Shown here: positions 37,317 through 44,494 of the stretch, piece after piece
Numbering within the stretch: position 1 is the stretch's first letter
Layout: the number at the start of each line of letters is the position of its first letter
Assembly (NCBI GenBank): GCA_902761605.1
Contig: CACWLC010000019.1
Coordinates: 1 to 44,535 of the forward strand
Direction of reading: 5' to 3'
Source of the DNA: an uncultured Prevotellaceae bacterium
GTDB taxonomy: Bacteria > Bacteroidota > Bacteroidia > Bacteroidales > Bacteroidaceae
DNA: 44,535 nucleotides
Position numbers and translations under genes: made by a program
Notes under the pieces: generated by a model
What the model was told of the DNA's origin: nothing
The model's database searches: none
Seen by the model: the letters and a program-made list of their open reading frames with translations, nothing else

Positions 37317-37388
37317 CGCATCCTGAACGTCATCATGCCGAAGGCTGAGCCGAAGCAGAAAGCCACCAAGACAATCGAGGTCTCGTAA
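37317..37388 (+). pseudogene. hsp20 C-terminal relic
   Basis: Twenty-three codons (RILNVIMPKAEPKQKATKTI, then EVS and stop) match the end of Hsp20 proteins, where the I-x-V/I motif pairs with the neighbouring subunit. There is no start; the frame enters from the 57-bp repeat. Followed by a terminator. Confidence 0.75.
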
Positions 37389-37417
37389 TGTAGGGCTATC
37401 TTGAATAAAACAGCAGA

Positions 37418-37455
37418 GAGCAGCATCCACAGCGGGTGTTGCTCCCCTTTTTTTG
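37418..37455 (+). terminator. Terminator after the hsp20 relic
   Basis: GAGCAGCATCC / GGTGTTGCTC stem with wobble pairs, then CCCTTTTTTTT. Confidence 0.7.
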
Positions 37456-37464
37456 CCCAAAAGC

Positions 37465-37495
37465 TTTGCTTATTCAAAACATCTTTGTATCTTTG
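37465..37495 (+). promoter_or_regulatory. Promoter of the DUF6266 gene
   Basis: TTTG at 37465-37468, 19 bp, TATCTTTG at 37488-37495. It gives a long leader of about 170 nt before the start at 37670. Confidence 0.75.
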
Positions 37496-37521
37496 TAGCA
37501 TGAATCATCATTCAGAAAGCC

Positions 37522-37542
37522 TATCTATACTACGTATAGATA
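37522..37542. promoter_or_regulatory. Inverted repeat in the DUF6266 leader
   Basis: TATCTATAC TAC GTATAGATA, a perfect 9-bp inverted repeat with a 3-nt spacer, within the leader. Downstream (37570-37620) come several imperfect CTATAnCAAGTCTA-like direct repeats. The leader could fold into an RNA hairpin or bind a dimeric regulator. Confidence 0.6.
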
Positions 37543-37669
37543 CTATCATGAAGTAAGAATGGGAATGAGACTATAGCAAGTCTAAGGCAACGCTATACCA
37601 AGTCTATACCAACTCTATGGGAGGGAGAAGAGTGAAAGAAGATAGCAAGAAGACATAAACAAGGAGCAT

Positions 37670-38287
37670 ATGGCGAAGTACAGAGGAGAAGAGAAGAGCG
37701 GTAAGGTTGGTAAGGTGATTTATAGTTCATGGCACGGACGTCCTTACCAGCGTAGTATGCCGGAGTCTGTGGCGAATCCACGGACTGAGGCCCAGCAGGC
37801 GCACAGGAATGCGTTTGCTGCGATATCGAAGTTGTCGTCGGACTTGAAAGAGGCTCACCTCATTGGACTGCACAAGATGGCACAGAAGGAGCAACTCGAT
37901 ACCTATAGTGTGTTTAAGAAGATCAACAAGAGCTGTTACATCGGTAGCGCTATCTCCTACCCCCATGTCATTATCAGCAAGGGTCCGGTTGATGAGGTGG
38001 AAATTACGTCAGTTAAGGTCGATGAGAAGCGCGTGTTGCATGTGACGTTTGATGGTGGAGTGACGGAGAAGAATTCGGAGGACCTGTTTGGACTGTTCGT
38101 CTATTGTCCAGAGCTGCGAAAATGTCATGCTTTACAACCCGTTCCTCGTGCTGTAGAAACTGTTACAGAAGAATTGCCAGAAGCATTTATAGGCCAAGAG
38201 TTACACCTTTATGGCTTTCTACAGGACGACAAGGGCCGGACGTCAGATACGATTTATGCCAAGCTAGATACTTCCTCTATCTTGTAG
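37670..38287 (+). CDS. DUF6266 family protein
   Basis: 205 residues. The N-terminal SGKVGKVIYSSWHGRPYQRS and PESVANPRTEAQQAHRNAF are the hallmark of DUF6266 proteins of Bacteroidota (usually FSGKVG...GSSWKG...NPRTEAQQ). The C-terminal half has beta-strand patterns (VEITSVKVDEKRVLHVTFDG, ELHLYGFLQDDKGRTSDTIY) as in the family. No signal peptide; function unknown, sometimes suspected to be phage- or surface-related. It has its own promoter and long leader. Confidence 0.8.
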   Translation: MAKYRGEEKSGKVGKVIYSSWHGRPYQRSMPESVANPRTEAQQAHRNAFAAISKLSSDLKEAHLIGLHKMAQKEQLDTYSVFKKINKSCYIGSAISYPHVIISKGPVDEVEITSVKVDEKRVLHVTFDGGVTEKNSEDLFGLFVYCPELRKCHALQPVPRAVETVTEELPEAFIGQELHLYGFLQDDKGRTSDTIYAKLDTSSIL

Positions 38288-38404
38288 TTCTTCACATCAG
38301 CGCATACCAGCAGACGTTTCCTGTCTTTGCTGTAGACTGCACCAAACAATACCTTCAGGTATCCGATAATGAAATATATCAGGAACCTTGAACAACGTCT
38401 TTCC

Positions 38405-38554
38405 GTTGATGAACCTGTTGCTGTCACTGGCCAGGATGATGCTGCCAAAGCTGAATGGTGGCCACTGTCGGATTTACCACATCTGGCATTTGACCATTAT
38501 GACATCATGCAGGATGCGATTGCCTTATATAAGGCAAAGATGAATATTACATGA
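38405..38554 (+). pseudogene. Nudix hydrolase C-terminal relic
   Basis: The stretch from VDEPVAVTGQDDAAKAEWWP to LSDLPHLAFDHYDIMQDAIA matches the last third of a Nudix hydrolase (the xDDAxxAxWxPLxxLPxLAFDH pattern after the Nudix box). The Nudix box itself is absent, and the preceding 12 codons do not fit the family. It lies just after the DUF6266 gene. Confidence 0.65.
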
Positions 38555-38665
38555 ATATAAATACCGCATTAGGTTAATGTTTCATAAAAAAGGAATACGG
38601 GAAGTACAACGAGCCGAAATAATCCTTATATTTGCGATAACTTAACATCAGAGGAGGAGTTGCTT

Positions 38666-38767
38666 ATGTTAACAGAAAAGGAAGTCAGGGACGACAAGAA
38701 CAAGATCGGCACCAAGCAAGTCGAATCAAGTGCACAGAAACCGATGCCATCTATTTGGTACAACTAA
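38666..38767 (+). CDS. Short ORF of unknown function (33 aa)
   Basis: MLTEKEVRDDKNKIG and on, 33 residues, strongly charged, with a purine-rich GAGGAGGAG ribosome site, a TATATTTG -7 box at 38627-38634 and a strong terminator after it. The signals suggest a transcribed unit, but the peptide may itself be what is left of a longer protein. Confidence 0.4.
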   Translation: MLTEKEVRDDKNKIGTKQVESSAQKPMPSIWYN

Positions 38768-38788
38768 ATTGAGTACCAGAACGAAATT

Positions 38789-38826
38789 GAGATTGCCCTC
38801 GACATAGCGCGAGGGCAATCTCATTT
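38789..38826. terminator. Intrinsic terminator
   Basis: Perfect 13-bp stem GAGATTGCCCTCG / CGAGGGCAATCTC, 8-nt loop, then ATTTTTAG. Lies between the short ORF and the converging vWA relic. Confidence 0.85.
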
Positions 38827-38847
38827 TTAGTAACTCTGTATGACTTT

Positions 38848-39150
38848 CTAATTCTCCTCATCGAAGAACGAGCCTACAGGCATGGCAGCATTTTCGGCGA
38901 CACAGTAGTTGTAGCGTTCGCGACTGCGGCGCTCGCGGGCAAACATGGCCTTGGTGCCTGCTTCGTCCTGTTGGAACTACAGGTGCTCGTCGATGGCGAA
39001 GGAGTGGGCCATGGTCTCTACATCGAGGTTGTCGGTGCCGATGAGGGTGAAGGTCTGCTTGCGGATAACTTCCATGGAACCGCTCTCATCGACAATAATC
39101 AGGTTGTGGACGCACTTAGTTGGAAGGGGATCTTGCATAATCTTTGTCAT
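38848..39150 (-). pseudogene. vWA-domain protein relic, internal deletion and amber codon
   Basis: The ATG at 39150 opens MTKIMQDPLPTKCVHNLIIV DESGSM, the MIDAS start of a von Willebrand A domain. After RKQTF (residue 34) it jumps in frame to TLIGTDNLDVETMAHSFAI, a segment that in relatives lies near the end of the domain, so most of the vWA fold is missing. A TAG at 38979-38977 then interrupts the frame where relatives have Gln (HLxFQQDEAG). The remaining 42 codons (FQQDEAGTKAMFARERRSRE and on) still match the family C-terminus. Confidence 0.75.
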
Positions 39151-39185
39151 AATCGTAACTTTTTAAATGGTGAATACTTCTTTTT

Positions 39186-39245
39186 GACTTCGTCTAAATC
39201 GCTCACGCTCGTCAAACTGAAAGAAATCTTTCGTTTGAACTAGCT
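39186..39245 (-). repeat. Structured repeat, copy C
   Basis: Read on the minus strand: AAGCTAGT, then stem TCAAACGAAAG / CTTTCAGTTTGA with one bulged A and loop ATTT, then tail CGAGCGTGAGCGATTTAG and ACGAAGTC. Same plan as copies A and B, more diverged. It lies upstream of the vWA relic. Confidence 0.6.
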
Positions 39246-39352
39246 TAATCGCGATTTTCAGACTAGTCTTTATCTCTTTGAAGATGTTTTTCGGAAAAAA
39301 TTAAGCAATGAAGCGATTTTTTTGTAATTTTGCAGAAAATATATCGAGTTAT

Positions 39353-39468
39353 GTACTATCAGCAACTGTCAGACAAAGAGATTATGGAGAAAAGGACAAC
39401 ACCAGGTTGGTAATAAGAAATACAAGGGAGGTCACGGATGTGTGGTACGTGCCTTCTATAAAAATTAA
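39353..39468 (+). pseudogene. Small relic, two frames
   Basis: MYYQQLSDKEIMEKRTTPGW ends in a stop, while another frame continues as VGNKKYKGGHGCVVRAFYKN to a stop at 39468. Together they look like a short start joined out of frame to a short C-terminus. A TAATTTTG -7 box lies at 39325-39332. Family not recognised. Confidence 0.3.
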
Positions 39469-39483
39469 CAATGAAGTACTATT

Positions 39484-39999
39484 ATGATCGCTTACGAAAC
39501 CATTGATTTGAACGACTACACCCAGATTGGAGAGGGCGGCAACGGGAAGACTTATGTTACATCCGCTGATTCGGACGAAATCCTCAAGGTGAATAACGCC
39601 CGCTTGAGCACATGGGAAGTCGTGAAGCACGCTGTTGCCAGTCTCGGAATTCCTGTACCCGCGATGTATCGCATCGTACAGGTAGGAGACGCATACGGCA
39701 CCATCTCCCAGCGCATCAAAGACAAGAAATCCCTCTCGCGCATCTGCCACATCTACGCTCCAATGAAGCAGGTGCAGGACATCTTCCACATGACCGAGGA
39801 GCAGTTCCACCGTTTCTGGGATGCCTTTGCCAAGGAATACACTGGACAGGACGACCACATAGCATTCGATGCACAGGCCGGACGCTTCGCCGCCCTCGAC
39901 GTCATTCTCCGCAACGTCTTCCAGAAGTCAAACTTTATCGAGAAGATTTTCTTCGGCTTCTATGTACATAAATTATGTTCGATGAAATACTCAATGTGA
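39484..39999 (+). pseudogene. APH/kinase-like protein lacking the catalytic core
   Basis: 171 residues. The first 95 form a kinase N-lobe of the type seen in the TIGR02172 (Fibrobacter paralogous) aminoglycoside-phosphotransferase-like family: glycine loop IGEGGNGKTYV, DEILKVNNARL with the ATP Lys, and VGDAYGTISQRI. From about VQDIFHMTEEQFHRFWDAF on it resembles the C-terminal tail. The catalytic HxDxxxxN and DFG-like motifs that should lie between are absent, and the joint is in frame. Expressed or not, phosphotransfer is not expected. Confidence 0.65.
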
Positions 40000-40000
40000 A

Positions 40001-40978
40001 ATGAAACAGAAAAAACTTTGGATGATAGCCGCCATCCTGACTATCTGCGGCGCATGTATCATCACCTGTTGCAGTAGCAATGATAATCCGTCGGAGCAGA
40101 CGACTGGGTACATACCAAAGGCACCCGACTACAGCGACCCGACGATGTGGATTACGGAAGACGGCGACGTAGACGGTACGGGAGCCGACGTGTTCTACGT
40201 CGTTTCGACGTGGGAGGACGACTGGACGACAGCGGACGGCAAGGTGTGCCACTATGCTGACGTGTGGAATCCTGAGCACCGAGCCCACATGGCCGACTTG
40301 GAGATGAAGAAGGTGGCGGCCTATATGTCGCCCGGCAACCGCTTCTTCGCCCCCTTCTATCGCCACACCACCATCCAGGCGTTCATGACCAACAGCGAGG
40401 ACACCGTCTATCAGCGCACCCGCCTGTCAATGGACGATGTTCGCAATGCCTTTGACCTCTTTCAGGCACAGCGTGACCAGTCGCGTCCGCTCATCATCGC
40501 GGGCTTCAGTCAGGGTGGTCTGGCCGTGGTGGAATTGCTGAAACACATCGACGACGAGACCTGCGGTCAACTGGCTGCCGCTTACGTACTGGGTTACAAG
40601 GTGACGGAACAGGACATGCGCGAGTGCAGTCACATCCGACCTGCTGAGGGCGAGACCGACACGGGTGTCACCATCTGTTACAACACCGTAAAGGACGTGA
40701 AGTACGTGCTACCTCTGATTTCCGGTTCCGATATCTGCATCAATCCCGTGAACTGGCGCACCGACGCCACACCCGCCACGCTCCACGACACCATCACCAT
40801 CACCGTCTCGCCTGAGTACCACGTCCTCGTGGCCACTAACTACAGTGCATCGGAATATCCCCCGTTCCGTGGCTTCCTCAACGTAGGCGACATCCATAGT
40901 TGCGAGCCGTGGCTCTACAGCGAATGCCTGGCCAAGAATATCGCCGTCAGGGCGAGAGAATGGAAAAAGAAACACTAA
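40001..40978 (+). CDS. DUF3089 lipoprotein (alpha/beta hydrolase)
   Basis: 325 residues with a lipoprotein signal (IITCCSSND). DUF3089 motifs: DYSDPTMWI near the start, ADVFYVVSTW, NRFFAPFYRHTTIQAF and the nucleophile elbow AGFSQGGLAVVELL, with a late His in PEYHVLVATNY or VGDIHSCEPW. Probably an envelope-anchored esterase. Complete, starting one base after the kinase relic stop and followed by a GH3 enzyme. Confidence 0.85.
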   Translation: MKQKKLWMIAAILTICGACIITCCSSNDNPSEQTTGYIPKAPDYSDPTMWITEDGDVDGTGADVFYVVSTWEDDWTTADGKVCHYADVWNPEHRAHMADLEMKKVAAYMSPGNRFFAPFYRHTTIQAFMTNSEDTVYQRTRLSMDDVRNAFDLFQAQRDQSRPLIIAGFSQGGLAVVELLKHIDDETCGQLAAAYVLGYKVTEQDMRECSHIRPAEGETDTGVTICYNTVKDVKYVLPLISGSDICINPVNWRTDATPATLHDTITITVSPEYHVLVATNYSASEYPPFRGFLNVGDIHSCEPWLYSECLAKNIAVRAREWKKKH

Positions 40979-41004
40979 AATAAAAAAATTTACTAAAAAA
41001 CTTA

Positions 41005-41012
41005 TAATTTTG
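41005..41012 (+). promoter_or_regulatory. -7 element upstream of the GH3 gene
   Basis: TAATTTTG followed by CAAG, 40 bp before the start at 41053. No matching TTTG at 19-20 bp upstream. Confidence 0.45.
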
Positions 41013-41052
41013 CAAGCAAAATTTGTGATATTATTTAAAGAACAATAATACA

Positions 41053-42243
41053 ATGAACAAGATGATTCAATGGGTGCTCGCCGCCACCCTCGTCTGCGGC
41101 GCAAGTGTATTTACATCGTGTACTAACGACGATGACCCTGTGACTCCGCCGACTGACGAGGTGGAGGCACTGTTGCAAAAAATGACGCTGCGCGAGAAAG
41201 TGGGGCAACTGTTCTACGTGCGCCCGGAGTGTCTTGACACCACCATCCACTTCAACCGCTCCGGCGGTATTGATCAGAGTGTGGACGACCTCACCAAAAT
41301 CAAGTTGCAGGCCGTCAACGAGATGATGCGGAAGGTGAATGAGAATTATCCCGTGGGCGGCATCATCCTCTATGCGCACAACATCGAGGACGAGGCACAA
41401 CTGGCGCGCTTCATCCCTGAGATTCGTGCGCTGAAAGGCTCACCCCTGCTGTGCATTGATGAGGAGGGCGGGCGTGTGGCTCGCATAGGGCGCAACAGCA
41501 ACTTCAAGGTAAAGACCTACGAGTCGATGGGGGCCATCGGTGCTACTGGCGACCCGAAGAATGCCTACGAGTGTGGCAACACCATCGGCACCTATCTCCA
41601 CCGCTACGGCTTCGATATTGACTTCGCCCCTGTGGCCGACGTGAATACCAATCCTGAGAATATCGTCATCGGTGCACGTGCCTTCAGCGACAAGCCTGAG
41701 ATAGCCGCCCCGATGGTGACCAACTATCTGCAGGGACTGAAGGATGCCGGTGTTACTGGCTGTATTAAGCACTTCCCGGGCCACGGCGACACGAAGGCCG
41801 ACACGCACTTCGGCTATGCCAGTTCACAGAAGACGTGGGAGGAGATGCTCTCGTGCGAGATGGTGACCTTCAAGGCAGGCATCCAGTGGGGCTGCCAACT
41901 CATCATGACAGCACACATCGGTGCACCCAATGTGACGGGTGCTGACATTCCTGCCACGATGTCATCGGTCATTCTGCAAGACAAGCTGCGCCGCGAATTG
42001 GGCTATCAGAATCTCATCATCACCGACGCGATGGAGATGGGAGCCATCACCCAGCAGTACACTAATGGCGAGGCTGCCGTGGGCTGTATCAAGGCCGGTG
42101 TAGACATCGTGCTCGGCCCGCAGGTGTTCACGGAGGCTTTCGACGCGGTAATCAAGGCAGTGGAAGCCGGTGAAATCACAGAGCAGCGCATTGACGAGAG
42201 CGTGCGCCGCGTATTGAAACTGAAAAAGCAAATAGGAAGATAA
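41053..42243 (+). CDS. GH3 beta-N-acetylhexosaminidase-like lipoprotein (NagZ type)
   Basis: 396 residues, lipoprotein signal (SVFTSCTND). Single-domain GH3 of the NagZ type: MTLREKVGQLF, IDEEGGRVARIG (substrate loop), GARAFSDKPEIAAP, CIKHFPGHGDTKADTHFG (His/Asp acid-base dyad) and the nucleophile Asp in LIITDAMEMGAI. It would remove N-acetylglucosamine from muropeptides or other glycans. The lipid anchor places it in the envelope, unlike cytoplasmic NagZ of E. coli. Confidence 0.88.
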   Translation: MNKMIQWVLAATLVCGASVFTSCTNDDDPVTPPTDEVEALLQKMTLREKVGQLFYVRPECLDTTIHFNRSGGIDQSVDDLTKIKLQAVNEMMRKVNENYPVGGIILYAHNIEDEAQLARFIPEIRALKGSPLLCIDEEGGRVARIGRNSNFKVKTYESMGAIGATGDPKNAYECGNTIGTYLHRYGFDIDFAPVADVNTNPENIVIGARAFSDKPEIAAPMVTNYLQGLKDAGVTGCIKHFPGHGDTKADTHFGYASSQKTWEEMLSCEMVTFKAGIQWGCQLIMTAHIGAPNVTGADIPATMSSVILQDKLRRELGYQNLIITDAMEMGAITQQYTNGEAAVGCIKAGVDIVLGPQVFTEAFDAVIKAVEAGEITEQRIDESVRRVLKLKKQIGR

Positions 42244-42246
42244 CAG

Positions 42247-42798
42247 ATGAGACAGGTAAAACTATGGATGCTCGTCTGCTGCCTAATGGCACTGACCGCC
42301 TGTGTGCATAAGTCTCTCATCACGCCAGGTCAGAGCCGCGTGGGATATTCCGCTTGGAACACGCAGGTCAGTTATACCCACTGCGACCCATTGCCCAAGA
42401 CAGGGAAGCCTGAGTCCGTCCGCGGCACGTGGGAGGTTAACGACGGCATCTTGCAACACATAGCATGCGAAGAGGCCCCGTTGGCCATCTGCAACTACGT
42501 CATCCCCTCCAACCATTACACCATCCAGTGTACTGCCCGCAAGGACAGCGGGCCGGAGGGTTTCATCATCGTGTTCAACTACGTGGATGCGCAGCACTAT
42601 TGTCAGCTGAACTATGGTTACGAGGGTAACACGAGGCACACCATCGAGCAGATCAGCGGTAACAGCAAGAAACAGTTGGCAACACGCTCTGGCAGCATAG
42701 AAACAGGGAAGTGGTATAACGTGAAACTGACCGTGGCAGGCGACAGCATCAAGGCATGGCTCGACAGTGAACTCATGTTCGATGAAGTACTCAAATAA
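42247..42798 (+). CDS. Lipoprotein with a LamG/DUF1080-like sugar-binding domain
   Basis: 183 residues, lipoprotein signal (LMALTACVHK). The remaining part (GTWEVNDGILQH, HYTIQCTARKDSGPEGFIIV, NTRHTIEQISG, GKWYNVKLTVAGDSIKAWLD) is a concanavalin-like jelly roll. In Bacteroidales this block, preceded by RVGYSAWNTQVSY, is usually the accessory domain of large GH51 arabinofuranosidases, whose catalytic domain would precede it and a C-terminal domain follow. Here both are absent. It may be a genuine small binding protein or a deletion relic of a GH51 gene. It is 3 bp after the GH3 gene. Confidence 0.65.
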   Translation: MRQVKLWMLVCCLMALTACVHKSLITPGQSRVGYSAWNTQVSYTHCDPLPKTGKPESVRGTWEVNDGILQHIACEEAPLAICNYVIPSNHYTIQCTARKDSGPEGFIIVFNYVDAQHYCQLNYGYEGNTRHTIEQISGNSKKQLATRSGSIETGKWYNVKLTVAGDSIKAWLDSELMFDEVLK

Positions 42799-42835
42799 AA
42801 ACAAACGAGAATAGTGTAGCGGCTAAAGAAAAACG

Positions 42836-42895
42836 ATGACTGTTGATTTCGACATACTGAAACGGAATGAGCTGAGGGCTGCGGTTGGATACTGA
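42836..42895 (+). other. 19-codon ORF overlapping the azlC start region
   Basis: MTVDFDILKRNELRAAVGY, stop immediately before the azlC ATG (TGAATG). It could be a leader peptide or a remnant; there is no family match. Confidence 0.25.
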
Positions 42896-43666
42896 ATGGC
42901 AGGGAATAGACAACATATTATCCACGGCTTGCGTGACGGCATACCCATTGCGATGGGCTATTTTGCCGTGACGTTCTCGCTTGGCATCATTGCTGCGAGG
43001 GCAGGCCTGACGGCACCCATGGGGTTCCTTAGCAGCTTTTTCACCCGTGCTTCGGCTGGCGAGTATGGCACATACACGCTGGTAGCGGTACAGGCTGCCT
43101 ACGTGGAGGTGATAGCCATGTGCTTGGTGGCCAACCTGCGCTATATGCTGATGAGTGCGGCACTGTCGCAGAAGATAGCTCCAGGTACTTCGTGGTTTCA
43201 CCGCATTCTGATGGCCTGCTGCGTGACTGACGAGGTGTTTGGCATCTCTGTGGCTCACCCGGGCTATACACCTCCAGCTTATACTTACTCGGCAGCCCTG
43301 ATATCCACGTTGTTCTGGGCATCGGGTTGTGCTGTGGGCATCGTGGCTGGAAGTCTGTTGCCACAGCCGATGGTAACAGCCCTCAGTATGTCGCTCTACG
43401 GTATGTTCTTGGCAATTATCATCCCGCCTGCCCATAAAGACCGTAACGTGCTCTATGCGCTGATAGCCAGTTTCGTGTTAAGCGGCCTGTGTGCTGTGGC
43501 TCCTGTTATAGGAGAGTGGAGCAGTGGAATGCGTACAGTGATGCTGACGATTGTCATTTCCGCTGTCGCTGCATGGCTTAAACCTATAAAGACGGAACCG
43601 ATGGAACAGCGAGAGCCATCAAGCTCGCTTGAATGGCCGAGTCGTGACAGAGGTCAACAAAGTTAA
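42896..43666 (+). CDS. azlC: AzlC-family amino-acid exporter subunit
   Basis: 256 residues, about eight transmembrane helices. HGLRDGIPIAMGYFAVTFSL at the start, FFTRASAGEYGTYTLV, ANLRYMLMSAALSQKI and TDEVFGIS are AzlC motifs. With AzlD it exports branched-chain amino acids across the cytoplasmic membrane. The family sequence ends near AAWLKP; the last 25 codons come from the inserted structured repeat at 43599-43680. The partner azlD follows but is shortened. Confidence 0.88.
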   Translation: MAGNRQHIIHGLRDGIPIAMGYFAVTFSLGIIAARAGLTAPMGFLSSFFTRASAGEYGTYTLVAVQAAYVEVIAMCLVANLRYMLMSAALSQKIAPGTSWFHRILMACCVTDEVFGISVAHPGYTPPAYTYSAALISTLFWASGCAVGIVAGSLLPQPMVTALSMSLYGMFLAIIIPPAHKDRNVLYALIASFVLSGLCAVAPVIGEWSSGMRTVMLTIVISAVAAWLKPIKTEPMEQREPSSSLEWPSRDRGQQS

Positions 43667-43680
43667 GACGATGGAACAGC
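43599..43680 (+). repeat. Structured repeat, copy B, flanked by a 12-bp direct repeat
   Basis: CGATGGAACAGC occurs at 43599-43610 and 43669-43680. Between lies stem GCCATCAAGC / GCTTGAATGGC (one bulged A, loop TC, 43615-43637) and the tail CGAGTCGTGACAGAGGTC. The second direct-repeat copy contains the azlD start codon. The layout suggests insertion of the element with duplication of the azlD start. Confidence 0.7.
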
Positions 43681-43892
43681 ATAGTATTCTCATATATATC
43701 CTCCTGGCCATTGTCATCACCAACCTGATCCGCGTGACACCAATGGTACTGATCAAAGGGGAGTTACACAACCGCTTTGTGCGCAGCTTCCTGTATTATG
43801 TGCCTTACGCTGGCATCGTTGCAGCATGGTTCCGTCTGGGACTTTTCCCAGTCGCAGCCATTTGTTGCGTCATCGTCTATTTATTGATATAA
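43671..43892 (+). pseudogene. azlD: azlD with an internal in-frame deletion
   Basis: 73 residues against about 100-110 for normal AzlD. The start (SILIYILLAIVITNLIRVTP, FVRSFLYYVPYA) and end (AAWFRLGLFPVAAICCVIVY) fit AzlD, but the middle helix pair (usual xxFPxILxSTG region) is missing and the ends are joined in frame. It may still insert in the membrane, but normal function with AzlC is doubtful. Confidence 0.6.
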
Positions 43893-43961
43893 AAGCAGAT
43901 CGTGAAATATGGATTGCGTGTACTTGGCAACGATTGGCCAAGAGAATGAATAACCAGTGTC

Positions 43962-44051
43962 TTAGCGAACCTCCAGATTGTCGTGGTGTGCCATCCATAC
44001 ACTGAATGCGGTTCCTGCAAGTGTCATTGATGCTAAAGCGATTGTCATCAT
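43962..44051 (-). CDS. Short signal-peptide-like ORF (29 aa)
   Basis: MMTIALASMTLAGTAFSVWM and nine more residues, after an AGGAGATTA ribosome site and a TACCTTTG -7 box (44110-44103). The peptide is little more than a signal sequence with a short tail, so it is either a small secreted peptide or the 5' remnant of an exported protein. Confidence 0.4.
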   Translation of the reverse strand: MMTIALASMTLAGTAFSVWMAHHDNLEVR

Positions 44052-44218
44052 AATTGTAATCTCCTATTATTTAATATTGTTTGTAATTTCTGTTTGACGG
44101 TGCAAAGGTACGGCGATTCTGAGAATGGATATCATACAGGACAATCGCTAAAATAGTGCATGAGGATTTTCCCTAAAACGATTTAGGAGAAACCACCCTT
44201 CAGTTTAGGAAGATTCCT

Positions 44219-44249
44219 TTTGAATCCTCCTGAAAAATGCCGTACTTTG
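44219..44249 (+). promoter_or_regulatory. Promoter of the 44.3-kb relic
   Basis: TTTG at 44219-44222, 20 bp, TACTTTG at 44243-44249. Well placed although the gene it serves is broken. Confidence 0.65.
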
Positions 44250-44302
44250 CAGCGAGAAAAGATAATTAATGTCTCACCATTTAAAGTATAGGAGATAACG
44301 AT

Positions 44303-44419
44303 ATGAAGAAGATGATGATCCTGGCAGTGATGATGGTCATGACTATCTCGGCCCGCTCGACCTCTGGTCGCTTGCTACCATAGGGACGCAAGAATGCAGG
44401 TCATTTCGGACGCAGATAA
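44303..44419 (+). pseudogene. Exported-protein relic: signal peptide plus C-terminal end
   Basis: An AGGAGATAA ribosome site is followed by MKKMMILAVMMVMTISA, a signal peptide of a common Prevotella type, then ten residues, a TAG at 44381-44383, and in the same frame GRKNAGHFGRR to TAA at 44419, a typical basic Gly-rich C-terminus of such proteins. The mature domain is missing. Confidence 0.6.
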
Positions 44420-44462
44420 GGATTCCGTTTTGCCTATATATATGCCTTCAAAAAAGGACACG

Positions 44463-44494
44463 GGGAATTCTCAGAAATGGGAGTTCCCTTTTTA
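44463..44494 (+). terminator. Terminator after the relic
   Basis: GGGAATTCTC / GGGAGTTCCC stem with wobble pairs, loop AGAAAT, then TTTTT. Confidence 0.75.

Noticed and set aside
37266-37501. 90-aa minus-strand ORF across the 57-bp repeat
   Set aside because: It spans the terminator and hsp20 relic in antisense; the similarity between copies explains the shared residues, with no family match.
37570-37620. Possible CRISPR-like short repeats (CTATAnCAAGTCTA)
   Set aside because: Too short, imperfect and without regular spacers or cas genes.
38283-38450. Minus-strand fragment resembling a dehydrogenase end (SDSNRFING)
   Set aside because: It is the complement of the better supported Nudix relic on the plus strand and shifts frame.
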